A stretch of 64,000 nt of DNA from Patellaria atrata CBS 101060 (lineage: Eukaryota > Ascomycota > Dothideomycetes > Patellariales > Patellariaceae): assembly GCA_010093705.1 (NCBI GenBank), contig MU006105.1, positions 287,960-351,959 of the forward strand, given 5' to 3'. A program made the translations under genes and the position numbers. Below the pieces are notes generated by a model. It did no database searches, was not told where the DNA came from, and was given only the letters and a program-made list of their open reading frames with translations. Shown one piece after another: positions 1 to 12,800 of this stretch. The first letter of the stretch is position 1, and each line of letters begins with the position of its first letter.

Positions 1-89
1 AGTGAGCTTGTGAGCTCTACAAGGCCATTTCTAGATCAAGTCAGAGTCAGGGGGCACAAAACCCACATCAGGACGAGCATACCGTTTCA

Positions 90-830
90 ATGCTGCTTGA
101 CGCACGCCTTAAAGAAGTCTGCGAATTCCGACCTATTGGGCATGAACTGCAATTGGAACATCCTCGCATCCACTATTTTAGACTCGTACTCATGAAACAG
201 CCTGGTTTGATCTATAGAATTTTGGATGCTTTTCAGCACTTTACTGTAGAAACAACTGGAACTGCAACAGCAACAGCAACTGGTAGACCACCTCATGGTG
301 GTAAGAAAGGAAAATTTGTTTTCAAGGACCGTGGTTTCCGTCAAATCTAGAAAACGAGCATGTGCATATCTGGGAGGAGCTCGTGAGCAAAGAACAACCC
401 TTTTTTTCTACGACCGTTGGAGAGACACGAGATCCGACAACCCAAATAGAACTTTGGGACATGCATTTTGTGATGGCTAAGATACTAATCGAAATTGGAG
501 CTGGCAAGCATTCGATGACATTCCGATGCCTGGTGATGTTCCTCCCCAACCAACAGATTTGCTGAAGATGACACGACTCGCACGACAATCTACATTGCAA
601 ATGGGGAAGGACTACAAGGAGTCATTGAGAAGTTGTTTGAAACTAGTGGATTAGAAACCGTCTTTGGAAAAAATGGAATCTAGGAATTGAATCAGAAAAT
701 TTTTAATGATGTTGTATTGGCACTAACTAAGGGACATGTCAAAAATATCCCACAATTGATCAATGACCTGACGAACAAGCGGGGACGGTGGAGATTGACG
801 TTTTAAGAAGTTGGAGTGTCGATCTTAGTC
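90..830 (+). pseudogene. decayed coding fragment of unknown family
   Basis: Protein-like stretches appear in successive different frames: one at 90-350, another at 362-565, a third near 500-660 (containing DIPMPGDVPPQPTDLL and KDYKESLRSCLK), and a last one near 785-870 (VDLSQEVDEMGSSLLDG). Each looks compositionally like real protein, but they are broken by stops and frame changes, with no splice pattern I can trust to join them. I do not recognise the family. The best reading is a relic of one gene; a spliced gene with missed introns is the alternative. Confidence 0.3.
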
Positions 831-1010
831 AGGAGGTCGATGAAATGGGTTCAAGCCTGCTTGATGGTAAATAATATTTTGGCGATAGTACACATGTACA
901 ACCCGTCTTCAAGTAGTTTCGTGAATAATCATTTTTGGCTGTGGGGACTCATAGCGGGACTAGCATTTATAAAGTTATACAATCTGATGACAAGACCCAG
1001 TATAAATTGA

Positions 1011-2590
1011 AAAAGGCGTGACCCAATATTTGTTCTATTGGAAAACCCGTACGGTGATCTGATCAACCTAGTCTCATCTTACAAGAGGAATGAAAGCATT
1101 AAATGAGCAAAGGGTGACAAACCTACGATTCTCTGGAAACAAACAAGAAACGCCAAAACCAAACCATGACCTAAAAGAAACATTGTCCACTTACCACATA
1201 TCCACGAAACGCTTCCTCTTACTACACCAGCTCCCTATAACCTACTGCAAACCTCCATAGAATGATTGACAAGCAAAAAAAATGACCCTGTTCCCCTTGT
1301 GCGAATTGCTCTTTACCTAGCCAGAGCACAACCCAATGTATGCGTCACTAAGCGAGTGCCGAATTGTGATTGCCTGCTACAACAATGTTGGGGTCATAAC
1401 GATATACTATGGCCGTATACTATTCCCCCGTCCCCCCTTCCCCGAAAAAGCAGCCGCGACAGCTTCTAACCTCCATCTCTGAAAAGGCGTTGACAGCTAT
1501 CGTTCCAACTGAGACCACACGAAGCCAAAATACTCAGAGTAGGGATCGGAAACTCTGATTCAGTAAGTAGTAACTTGACATGGACCACGTTTAACGTAAG
1601 GACACTCTGCTCGGGGGATAATATCGGCCAGGCCCCTGTTTTGAAGGCCCTTGGGATCTAATAGGTTCGCTGGAGAACTACAGGCTATCTGTGAATCCTG
1701 CTTATACGGTTAGCGCAAGGTGGTTCACGTCTTTGATGCCTGAGATCGGGACGCATTTGGATAGACGTTAAGGGGTATAGAGGAATTGCATGTACTGTAC
1801 AGTATTGTATCGCGGAGATAAGAGAAGACCTTATGGTGTAGAAATTGTACAACAAGCTAAGATGTAACGTCGTGAGACTCTGTAACCTGGACTAGGGTTC
1901 AGCTGCCATAGGTACAAAAAGTTGTACATGGGTGAATCTGCAAATCTGTAGCCTGGATCGTTGTCGAAAGGTATTTTTGAGACTCGATGTCATACTGTAA
2001 TCGGATCTCCAAAAGGATAACATCACGAAGGAGCAAAAGCACCGGAAAAATGTCGAGCATTCAAGCTTCGTACAGTAGCGATTCCGGGTAAGAAATCGTA
2101 CACAACGACAACGGGATAAGGCACATCCCAAGGTTCCAAACCAATTCACCCTTTTCGCTTGACGCCAACTCCGTCCATACTCCATGCTTCGCCTGCCGGT
2201 TGAAGAGAAAACAGGTCCAAAAACGAAGGGCAAGAAGATTACACCATCACCGCCAGCTCAAGAAAACGAAATCCCTTATTCCAAATTTCCAAACTCCGAT
2301 AGGATATGCAACGGGTTGCCAACAAGCCGGTCTCTAAGCGCCCAAGCGGTGTGTGGCATCACATCCCATTGGGCGGGTGGCATGCTGGTTCATGCCGTGT
2401 AATACGTCTGTGTGGTTGGAGTCTGGTTGGCTTGGGACAGTCGCTGCAAGGCGAGTTCTGCGGCATCCCTAGGAGTGCGTTTTAGTAAGAATTCCATCAT
2501 GGGATACCATATTTGGGTGGAAGTGGCGCCTACTCTTTGGCTTGGTGGACGTGTTCACCATCGTACCAGTATCTGGCAGCAATGTAACCT
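1011..2590. other. gene-poor stretch, nothing recognised
   Basis: No convincing coding sequence. A short palindromic TACTGTACAGTA-like motif lies near 1793-1804 and recurs elsewhere in the window. ORFs here have no protein-like character. Confidence 0.4.
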
Positions 2591-2640
2591 GCTGAAGTAT
2601 CAGCCCTATGCTGGGGTAGGGCTGAAATCTTGGAGCTTAC

Positions 2641-2808
2641 CTTGCCCTTCGACACAAACACTGCTAGACCAAGCGGTACGGCCACCTGTCTCATACATTA
2701 GTCCTCCGTCTGACTGGTAGTAGGATCATCGATTGGCTATAGATATAGCGGCGGTGGGTTGCCAGCGTGGGGGCTTATGGGGTAGAAGAGTAACGGAAAT
2801 TGGGGGGC

Positions 2809-2839
<31 letters not shown>

Positions 2840-3107
2840 CCTCTTCGATCGGAAACAATGTTGAAGACTGGAGGACGTAACTGAGCAGCTCGGCAGTGAT
2901 CTGTGGGGAAGTAAGCACAGAGGTTGAAGAGCGGTCAAGGCTGAGAAGGAGGTCAGCGCTGACCTTGCAGCCTTCCTTGCCAATAACCAGTAGTCTGGCC
3001 ATTGGTTTGTTGTGAAGCCATAGTGTATAAGAAAGCTTGGGTGCTGATTTAGGAGAGATAGGTGTGACAGGACGGTTCTTAAGTGATATATCGGTGATGT
3101 CAACCAA
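2641..3107 (-). CDS. possible exons of an unrecognised gene interrupted by a poly-C tract
   Basis: On the minus strand an ORF from 3107 reads MVDITDISLKNRPVTP and stays open to a plausible GTAACC donor at about 2838, where the minus strand enters a long poly-C run. Beyond that tract a second protein-like stretch (about 2714-2641, with YQSDGGLMYETGGRTAW) ends at a good AG|GTAAGC donor. The second piece loosely resembles a bulb-type (mannose-binding) lectin repeat. I see no way to join the pieces with certainty and the family is not identified. An alternative 68-nt intron (GTCAGC...CCACAG) can be drawn inside the first piece. Confidence 0.22.
2802..2836. repeat. poly-G tract, G6-C-G28
   Basis: G6 at 2802-2807, one C at 2808, then 28 consecutive G at 2809-2836. 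The minus strand reads as poly-C. Such a run can form G-quadruplexes, slips during replication and sequencing, and its exact length should not be trusted. Confidence 0.95.
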
Positions 3108-5178
3108 GGCCGGGGACGTTGAAGAAAGTGATCAAATTGAGAGAGAACTGCTCGCTGATGACCGTGACGTAAATTGAAAATATCTGGACTCTGGAGAGGA
3201 GAAAAGTCCGTACTTATAGACTAGGAAAAGGGGGAAGCGTCATGCCAGATGGTGTTCAGTTACCCAAACGCGAATCCAAGCGGCAGGCATCCGCAATGAT
3301 CAGGGACGGTGAGTATCATAAAGAACCAGAATCGGAAGGAAAGGATGTGTTGGCAATCTTACCCACGCTACTTTGAGGCGGCTTCTAGAGAGGAAGAGAT
3401 GCAGGTCAGTGAGTTCGCATGGTCCTAGAGACTAGAGAAGTAGAGACTAGAGAATCCCAGGATCCGTCGACGAAGGGTCGGGCCGTCGATGTGTTGGGCA
3501 TGATGACAGAGCAACAAGCCCATCCATCCATTCCATCAAGCCAAACGGACCAGCGCAGCCTAAGCAATATCGCCGACCTGGTGGACTACCTCATATCAAG
3601 TGTCAGCGCTGGCGATGGGTACTCCGCCGCTGTCGTCTGGTAGTTCTAATGTCTGTAAGAGGTGCGCACACCCGCTGCACGATGGCGAGACGGCTCGTCG
3701 ACAGCCTCGTGGTGAGACGCGATTTGAAAAAAGAAAGGACGGAGAATGATGAACTTCAGCAAAGCCGCTGCAATGCCAGCACATTCTGCAAGCTGGCAAC
3801 GCTGGCTACGGGTCTGCAACTCTGCACTGTTAATTTAGGCGTGCTAAGACGCTTCATATGTGTCGTCGATCCTGGGGCAGTCGTTCTAATTTAGCGATAA
3901 TGCAAGTCATTCATAACCGGCTGGCGTGATAGTTTCCAGTAGTAGTGTCGTGTCCGTTTGAGGTGGAGAGAGGTACAGATGTGGGTTGAGGAGGGAGTTT
4001 GACGTGCCTGGAAAGCGGGACAGAGTAGTGTAGAAACAGGTATAGTGGCTAAAAAGGCTGAAGGAACATATAACCAGTTCTGTCTATAATAACTTCGGCT
4101 ATGTTAAACGACACCGCACATTGTATCATTGTATCCTCTTAATTTGAATCCTCGGTGAGCCGGTAACTCCTCATCAATCATCATGCTGCTGTAGAGCTCT
4201 GCAAAAAGCCTGTGAATCGTTATAAAATGCGGTGACAGGACGGGTCCTTGCATCAATGGAGCCGTTTGATATTGATCTGTCCCGCCTTTGCTTCCCCACC
4301 ATGGGACTACCATGGACTGCCATGGCTCCTGGTGCTTTCTCTGGGTCGGTGGTTGACGGGATTATTTGAGCCATATATGCTCCTTATACACAAGCATATC
4401 CGTCCCCTTGCACCGATCAAGGTACATGTGCGACGGTGGCTGGGGATCTTCGTTTCCAAGCATATTCATCATGGCACAAGGCGAATCGCAGACTCTGAAT
4501 TTGATAGTGTGGAATTTCGTAACTCATATATCATAAGAGGGCACCATCTTAAGCCCTATGGAAGTTCCACCGAAACCATGAAACCCATTATCCGTCCTGT
4601 GGAGGACCCATTGCCGCATATGAAACGCCTGTCTAATAATGACAAACCGTGTACCATTTGTTTGCCCTGATAAAGTCTTCGCAATGCTAATAGAGTACCC
4701 ACACACCGTCAGCATCCGATTCTCATCAAGTGCGTGCAATACTATTGGCATCAAACAATCAAAAGTTTGATTACCAAGTGCTAAAGACTCGGCGCACAGC
4801 ATTTCAAGCCGAAAGCCCCTGTCAAGGTCGCAAGGCAAACGTCCCGAGGGGGAAATATCTACGAGAATCGAAAATACTCAGTTGACCCGCAAGAGGCCAA
4901 ACAATCCTGAGCAGAACAAGAAGACTGAAGCATACTGAATCTCAAGCCACGGCATTGGATCGAGAACTACGGTGGAAAACGTCATTAAACAGACGTCTAT
5001 GACTGGCATGCTCCACGTTGACTGAGGCATTATTAGAATTGGGGATGCGAGGCTGTGGACCGTGTTTGCTATGGAAGTGACTCCTGATACGGTCATCTAC
5101 CAATGCAATCATGCCAGTCGAGATGATTACGCTGAATTGGTGATGTTAGATGAGCTTCTATGCGATTAAGGGTATCAC
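3108..5178. other. gene-poor stretch, no supported gene
   Basis: Several overlapping ORFs of 60-140 codons occur on both strands (for example 4248-4670 + and 4524-4838 -), but none has a recognisable domain, a consistent frame or convincing splice sites. The minus-strand stretch 4524-5096 has weak protein-like composition and could be relic coding sequence. Confidence 0.35.
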
Positions 5179-6291
5179 TCACTCTCCAACGTCAGGTTCC
5201 ACGGCTTCTGTGAACCAAAACGCACTGTTCGGAATCCAGCCTCCTTTCGCTACTTCTTCTCGAACTTCGGCAGGAGTCTTTTGTCTTGGAGCAATGTGTG
5301 CCAGAGCATCATCCTTTCCGCGTTTGTAGAGATGGTAAGAAAAATCTTCTGCACCCTTCTGCGACTTCTTAGTGACGTGCCAAGAGTAATCCGAGCCCCA
5401 ATACTCGAAGTCATAGTGCTTCTGCTTTTTGGTAGTACGCTTGACGACGTCTATGTGAGCATAATTGCTGAATTCAAGTTGAATAGTGTTTGTAAGTCTA
5501 GATTCCAGGTTACCCTTCTTCACGCTATAATCGCTAAAATCACTAAGCATCGATTCGTACCCTGAGTCGCGTCTCTTCAAACCAGAAGAGGTTGAATCAT
5601 TGTTATGTTTCGTGAAAGGTTTTACGAGACTCATGCTGAAAGATTGCCTAGCTTCGAATAGTCGTTGATGTACTGGATTATCTTGCATTCTCACGGAATG
5701 ACATATCTCCCGCCCGGAATCTCGTCCATAACGGCGGAATGAGAACTCTCTTTTAGCCAAATCATGTATCCTAAGGTGGAAGAGCCCTATATCTTGCTTT
5801 CCATATCTTGTCTCCACCGGGACATACAGACTTAGGTTCATGTTACCATCATAGGTAGAGTCGTCATGGCTAATAGTTAAGGTACGGGGCGACGGGAATA
5901 GGTCTGCGAAATCTCTAGGCGTAGCTGGAATAGCTGTAGGTTCCGGAAAGTTATAGTTATGCGTATACTCGTCCTCCACGTCACTTTCGACATCATCCAT
6001 GGAAGACGCGTATGTCTCGAACGATGCTGTAGACGTGTTCCCGTGGTTTGCAGAGGGCATTAGCTTAGAACCTATGGCGGTGTTCGTACATGCACCGTCC
6101 ATTTTGTCGAGTTCAACATTGGGACTTGGTTGACTGTATTCCGTTGGAGCAGTGCTATGAGAGTAATTGGAGCTATGGTCAGCACTGCGAGTAGATTGTG
6201 AGCTTAAGCTTAAGCCATTGCTTTCGCTAGACTGATGTCGAAGGTGAGGCATGATATAAGATTCTTCATATGGAGGAAGAGCTTGTGGCAC
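5179..6291 (-). CDS. conserved fungal hypothetical protein, 370 aa
   Basis: Intronless ORF of 370 codons. Residues 1 to about 125 are Ser/Thr/Asn-rich and probably disordered (runs such as SLSSQSTRSADHSSNYSHST), followed by an acidic patch (DDVESDVEDEY). The C-terminal part from about residue 140 looks folded: a segment with LFHLRIHDLAKREFSFRRY and GREICHS, then a KK-rich linker, LEFSNYAHIDVVKR, and a final VREEVAKGGWIPNSAFW. No catalytic motif, signal peptide or membrane helix is visible. The layout resembles a widespread Pezizomycotina family of unknown function; that link is from memory of the motif style, not a search. The first Met (MPQALPPYEESY) is taken as start because the ORF opens there. 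Confidence 0.8.
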   Translation of the reverse strand: MPQALPPYEESYIMPHLRHQSSESNGLSLSSQSTRSADHSSNYSHSTAPTEYSQPSPNVELDKMDGACTNTAIGSKLMPSANHGNTSTASFETYASSMDDVESDVEDEYTHNYNFPEPTAIPATPRDFADLFPSPRTLTISHDDSTYDGNMNLSLYVPVETRYGKQDIGLFHLRIHDLAKREFSFRRYGRDSGREICHSVRMQDNPVHQRLFEARQSFSMSLVKPFTKHNNDSTSSGLKRRDSGYESMLSDFSDYSVKKGNLESRLTNTIQLEFSNYAHIDVVKRTTKKQKHYDFEYWGSDYSWHVTKKSQKGAEDFSYHLYKRGKDDALAHIAPRQKTPAEVREEVAKGGWIPNSAFWFTEAVEPDVGE

Positions 6292-7950
6292 GCGTGCAGA
6301 TGTATTTGCTAGTCTGAAGTGGCTCGGTATAAGGGGAAAGGGTTTGTTTACCGGCAGGAGAGGGTCGAGATCATATTATAGTCAGTGACTAAATGTAAAC
6401 AGTGAAGAAGTTTGTGTCCCTGGAGCGAGCGGTGAATTAAATAATTGTGGAGAATCGCATCAGATCCATGAAGTAGATACATGGATCATGGCGTGAACGT
6501 TGCGGAGGATGTAGGTTACCATCTCTAGAAGTGTGGAGTGACTAGGTTGACTTGAAACTGTGGAGAGATGTCGATATAACGAGACGCCAGTAGCGCAACC
6601 TCGTGGGGGTGCTCGTGACAGGGCTAGACTGGACAAGAGACGCACGACTCGCCCAAACGCTCACCCACGCCTACCAGTCAGCCTCCGATTTTTACCCTTT
6701 GCCCCCCTTAGCCTATCCCTTTAGTTCTACTGTAGTATCATACATTATTATTCCTAGTTTCTTACCATCCACGATGATATCCCAACATCCAGTTCCACCG
6801 TCCGATCGAGACTTGAGTTCCTTTCACAGCCACCCAGAGAATAGCCCTCTACCCCTGGGCTCACACTACCCTAACACGCTTACAATTGGGAGGTTCGAAG
6901 CTTTGAGAGTTGAAAGTCTCCCTCTTAAGTTCTATTCTATACTGGGAGCATTTTTTGTCCATGGCTTACAGCCGAAAACTCGAGTGTAACTCTAGATTTA
7001 TTGATATGTACGACAAGATTCATCTTCCTCGACTACCAGACCATACTACCAAAGCAATCGGTGTCTTCTCTCGCTCATCCTAATCTTCATCTACTACAGT
7101 CAACAGCGAGAAGTTACTGCTTTTGCCCGCCGAAACTGATCCGGACCACTGCTTGCAACTTGCCGTTTCGGACGAGTTTTCTCTCCCGTAATTCGTGCGG
7201 ATACTTTGGAAGTAAAAGGGTCCTCCAGATGCTCCACGCTTTATCTATTGCAGGATTGATCAGCGCTCGACTACGGTTCCAAGGGTTCGTCGCAGTTCTC
7301 ACAATATGATAGATGTAGATGGACGTCAGAGCTACCATTCAGGGTTGTTTGATATCCTACTCCAGAGCTCTAAACGTGTAGGACGGGTACATCGTCTTGT
7401 GTTCTACGCGAGTTTGACACTTCCATAGAGTGGCATGTGTAGGTTGACTGGTGGACTTCCAAGACTCACAACTGTGTACTCTGGGAAAATCGAGTAGCGC
7501 ACCAGAAAACACGCCCTTCACCCGCGATTGCCCTGATCTTTCAAAATGTTGTCAAGGATTCAGGTATTGCCAATTGTCTTAGATCTATAGGTCAGTTTTG
7601 CCTCGATAATAAGTCAAAGGACGATTGCAGAAGTTAAAGGCTCTATCATTGGAGTGTTAAGGGGGGCCCGATACTCTGCCTCCCGTCTGCAAACTCTAGA
7701 ACCCGTATCACGAAAGCTACAAGCTTCATAGAGTTTATGATTACTTCTGCCCTATTTCCGGCCGATGGCAAAAGCCCAAGTTAGGAATGAGGGGGAAGGT
7801 CGCGTCGCGGTACCTCCGTACAGGTACAGTACAGTACAGCAAACGCGGTCCATATCTGCAGCCCAGTCGAGTCCAAATGTCTGCAAAGCATTGCAAGCAT
7901 TTCTTCCCAATTCATCACCTTGAATATATTGAGCGGACCATTCAGAACGT
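6292..7950. other. intergenic stretch, probably upstream region of the 370-aa gene
   Basis: No supported gene. Pyrimidine-rich segments near 6680-6780 look like fungal promoter or UTR sequence on the + strand. A short GTACAGTACAGTACAG repeat lies near 7823-7838. Confidence 0.4.
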
Positions 7951-8271
7951 TTAGTCCTGTCTGCTTTCAATGCACTCATTGTCGAATTCGAGATTTTCCG
8001 CTGCATCCGTTAAACATCCCGACAATCCCAGCGGGATCCTTGACCCAATGAGAGACCTCCACGCTTTCTGGATGTACACCAACGTTTCTCTTCCACGTTC
8101 ATCGTGCCATGACCACTGATTAAACCCACTGAGCCGCGTCTCATCTATCTTCCCGTCATGCAGGACGTTAAGCTCCACCAGTTCGGCCTACTCGTCCCAG
8201 AAATGCGGACAAGCCGTCCCGTACTCCCCTCTAGCTTCTTCCTTCAGCTCCGTGAATGCTACCAGATCCAT
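7951..8271 (-). pseudogene. coding relic with one in-frame stop, unknown family
   Basis: Minus-strand frame from 8271 to 7951 reads as ordinary protein (VAFTELKEEARGEYG, then HFWDE, stop, AELVELNVLHDGK, then WSWHDERGRETLVYIQKAWR) with a single TAG at 8188-8190 inside it. TAG where TGG (Trp) would fit is what a G-to-A change would give, as in repeat-induced point mutation, but one site proves nothing. No start, end or family could be fixed. It may be a remnant of a duplicated gene. Confidence 0.35.
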
Positions 8272-9813
8272 CAGCGCAGCAGAATCCTTTGTAGGTCTGC
8301 ATGGAAGAGGTTTCGAAAGCTAAGAAACGTGGGGATCGTGGTCCAGGCTCGACATTGAGCCTGCTCTATCGAAAGACCGTAACCGGACTTTACGCCATCA
8401 TCCCTTCTCTCTGATTGCTCGGAATGAACCAACCATATCTCCTGCCATGATTATGGATTGTCGTAGCTGCACATCTAACTTCTTTCGAACTTACTCGGGC
8501 TTGGAACAAGCGGGGAAGACAGAGTCCTCCAGACTGCTTTCAGAATGCCTTGTGGTACAGTACTACTGTACTCTGTCCAGCAGGAGGTGTAAGGTCGTAA
8601 ACCCACCGCGGCCGATTCAATAGGGATATTTGTCTTCGGGATCAGACTAAACTAGTAATGCTATGACGATAACAGACAGCTTTCTATTTACTTATACAGT
8701 ACAACTATCTTATGATTCGACAGAAGTAATTTTGTCTTCCTTTCCGCGGCTTAATACTGAAGAATATCTCTTTATGCAAAGTTAGGCTGTGGTTAGAAGC
8801 TAAAATGTTAGACAAGCTACCGTAACTAGCATTCGCTAGTGACGATGTCATAACCAGCAAGCTCTTTTCCACGAGCATCGACTTGATTAACCATCCCACT
8901 TGAAAATCTTCAACTATGACAATTTTTCGTCCGTCAATAGGTTATAACTGCATACCTTGCAACACGATGATCTCCCGCCGCTTATCATCCGTCAGGATAC
9001 AATAATAATAATCTTCTGACTAGATTATCGTACTCTCTTCACGCTGTCTTTCAATAAACACGGGCTTTCCCGTGCCAGTTGATTTGGTACATGGGGCTCC
9101 TTCAACTACATGATCAACATTGTGGAGATACTCACAACTTGATGGACGCTGCAAAATGATAGCAACCCGGTGGAGAGCCTAATACTCGTACGAAAACGAT
9201 CGGTTAACTAATAGTATTGGCGCAGTGGAATTTAACTTTTCGTCCTCATCATCATGCATCGCTCTGATTGACGATTATGACATACCATTTTGTACCGCGC
9301 TTGAATATCAGCAGTAGTGTCAGCACCAAGGTCTCACTTGAACCCTATCTCCGAATTCTTGTCAGCTTACAAAATTGTCGTACAAATAAGGTTTTGCCTG
9401 AAACGAAGAGCTAATGTTTCGCGCAGGCACGGAGAGAAAAGAATCTTACTGTATGTATAAGAGTCGCTGTTTCCGTAAACGGCTCATCCGGTAGGTGGCG
9501 ATATGTAGGGCGCATTGATTGATCTCTTTTCTATGCATTCGCAACACATTCCTAAATATGTAGTTCAATATACGCAATATTATTTCATCTGGACGAATCT
9601 ATTCAGGGTGTTATCCCTAATGAAAGGGGAAACTGCGTGCAAACAATATCTTGGATTATAAAGCTTTTTGCCATGTCTATATATGCCCGTTCAATGTTTT
9701 CATCCGAGCATGCTATGGCAAGAAGGAAAATTTGCTCAATCTATATCCTATACCACACCGCTTCTACTTATCCACTTCCTAACGGAACGGGTGTAACCTC
9801 ATGCCACTCGATT
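8272..9813. other. intergenic stretch downstream of the giant gene
   Basis: No supported gene; AT-richer than the neighbouring coding region. Contains another TACAGTACTACTGTA-type motif near 8554-8568. Probably includes the 3' UTR of the giant minus-strand gene. Confidence 0.4.
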
Positions 9814-12800
9814 CTAGAACTCTCTCTCCCACAGCCTCTTCCCCTCAATCACATTCCCCATATGCGTTCTCGCAAATGACTGCCCACGCATGCGGTGCCC
9901 AATCCATCCCTTCAAGAACGGCAGCGGTGAAGAGCTAAACGGCGACTTCTTCCATTCCCGCTTCTTCGGACGGGAGTCTGGCGGCACGAATAATAACGTT
10001 TGAGGATCAATGCCCAAGAAGTATAGCAAGCGCTCGTATTCCGCGCTATCTTTGAGATACAGTGCACCTGCATAGAGCTTCAGCGCGAGGAGAGTATCGA
10101 GCGATACCTCATTACCTTTGGACCAGGCGCCAACGACGAGAACATCTAGGTGGGAGAAATCGACCATCGTCTTTGTTATCTGAGGTGCATATACATGCAG
10201 GCTGATGTATTCTGACGCTCGAATATCTCCCATGAGTTCGTTCGCTTCCCAGGGGCTTATGATGATAACTTGTGATCGCTTTCTTGAAGTCAGCACCCAA
10301 TGTACAGGACGTAGGTAATTATCCGCTTTCTCGCCAGCTCGGGCTATTACTGTTCGCAGAAAGTCCCGAGTAACGAAAAGGTTTGAGCATATGTCCTTGA
10401 ATGTAGAGAGTTTCGAAAATGACGAGACTTTCGTGATCGCTTTGAAAGCTTGGACGACTGTTGTGGCTTCGGTCGGAAGCTTGCCTTTCCTTACGAAATG
10501 CACGATATCATTGCTGACGGCAGGGACCGTAATCGGGCGTTTTGGGGGTCGCTCGGTGTGCTGTTCCCGTTCGACTTCTGGGTCAAGCTCTCGAATTTGC
10601 TCCTCCTCAGTCCGAATATTCCCCAGACCGGATCGGTTTACCAAGGTCCAGCGGTTCCGAAGCTCCTCGATAAACGGCTCTGTATCGTACAACTTGATGG
10701 CTGTTTCGATCTGTTCTGATCGGGTGTCAGAAGCTCCATACAGTTGTTCTAACCCTTTCTCTTCCTGCTCGACTATCTTGCTGCTGTATTCTTCAACAGC
10801 ATTCTGATCACGCACAGCCTCTTGGATTTCCCGCCCGTCTAGAAGCTTTGTGAATTCTATCTCCTTCCTAACGAATTCTACACCTTGAGTCACCCAGAAT
10901 GGTAAGATACGTTCATGTCTATCACAGGTTTCTTGGATACACCATTTGAGAACATGTTCTGATGTGAGATTCTCCCCTTTGCTCGTTTTTTGCAGACCGA
11001 GGCTGATCTCCGGAGACCCAATAAACATGATAGAGTGGCCGAATCCGCCTAACTTACGCATCCTCATGCAAGCTAGATTACATGATTAGTATATAAGTAA
11101 AATATTAGAGCGAGTAGATTATCTTACCTTGTACTAATTTGTCCTTTACAAGGCCTGGACCTAGAGTTACAGCCGCGCGAAACCCATCTGGCATAACCAG
11201 ATCAACACCGCGAGTGTGAACTTCGTCAAAATAGACAAGGCAACTCTCAAGGTTATGCCGATATGGTGATGAAACAAAGCGATACGAGATGTTAAGACGG
11301 TCAATCACCATCAATTCGTCATGCTCATCAAAATAGAGAGCGGCTTCTGCGTCCGGAACAACCTTTAACCATTCTTGAACCACTTCAATATTTTGCATCT
11401 CTAGAACTTGTGCTCCAACGTCGATTAAGGCACAGACATTTGGGCTTTGCTCTGATATAAATTGTAGTAAGTCCGGAACAGATAGTTTTCTTCCTTGTTC
11501 ATCAGCTGCAAGCATATACGTCCGGTTTTCTTCTCGGATGATATAATTCATTACGAGCGCATTTGTATGCAAGTTATCGTCAATATCTTCCTGCTTAATT
11601 GACAGCGGAAGAAGATCTCGAGTATCATTCGTTCCGCTGAAACCCGTAGTGATGTGTCCGTTGGATGGTGCAGGAATATCCCAGCTAGATGCTCCCAGCT
11701 TCTTGTGGAATGTTTTCGCCTCTTTTGGAAAGACAATTTTGTCCATGAAGTAATCACACACCTTTTTGTTATACTTCAAGTGGGGAAAAACGTCTCTGCA
11801 GCACGTGATGTTATCCCCGAGATTGATGCTTCTCAGATTCATGAATCGAGCTGGCAATCCTTGCGCGGACTTCGCCCAAGATGCGTAGACATCCGAACCG
11901 GTCCTCTCCTTCTGGAGCTGCTCAAAACATTGAAAAATTTGAGAGTTCGTTAGTCCATGGTAGTAATAGCTTAAGCAGGTAAGCAGAAGAGCGCAATCTG
12001 GATGCGCAAATTCGCTAGCTATGGAGGGGACTGATTTCGCCCGGTAAGGGACTGCCATTAGACAACGCTTCAAGTCAAGACCATACTCGACAAGCCAGCG
12101 CTTCTTCTGAAGAGCAAAAAGTAGGACTCTGTGTCCGATGAGACCACGAAGAGTGTAAAATACGACTCGCTGTCGAGGGTCGGATCCCACGAGCTGATTG
12201 ATCAGATTTGCATCACCTTCACTTAGGTCCTGACCCTGTATGAACCTGAGAATTGCCTTCTTCGAAGAACTGTCAAAGTTGAAGGAAAAGCACTCAAGTC
12301 TCCCTTGGGCTATGCATTGCAAAAGTCCTTGGAGTATCCTATCACCAATGCTGGCATCTAGAAAACTCAGAGTAGGGAAACATCCCGGCCTTTCATCTAC
12401 TTCTAGACTTCCCGGCTTCTTTTTAACCAGGGAACGAACAACAAAAATAACTTGTGTCAAGATGTCTTGACAGATTGTCCACCGTTCAGCATGACCGTCA
12501 ATGGGTTGCTGCGTTCCCACTGTATAAACCAGCTGGTATCGAGGATCGAGAATCTCGTCGCTTTCGTCCATTACATCACGAGTATTCCTCCGCAGCCATT
12601 CGTCTATTCGAATCAGCTGTCCTCCAAGAGCAGGACGAGTCTGAAGTTTCTCCCTGCCTGACAGGCGGAAGGATAGCATATACTCTGGGAGTGTAACATG
12701 CACTGCTCTCTCTTTAATGCTCTCTCGGTAGAGACATTCTAATCTTGTTAGTAGAGCTGGGCTCACGTCCGATGTCCGCGTAAAGGGTATCGCGAATACC

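Noticed and set aside
4248-4670. 140-codon plus-strand ORF
   Set aside because: No recognisable domain, no conserved-looking blocks, and a competing minus-strand frame of similar quality; treated as chance.
10391-10807. 138-codon ORF antisense to the giant gene
   Set aside because: Shadow of the DUF3638/DUF3645 coding exon on the other strand.
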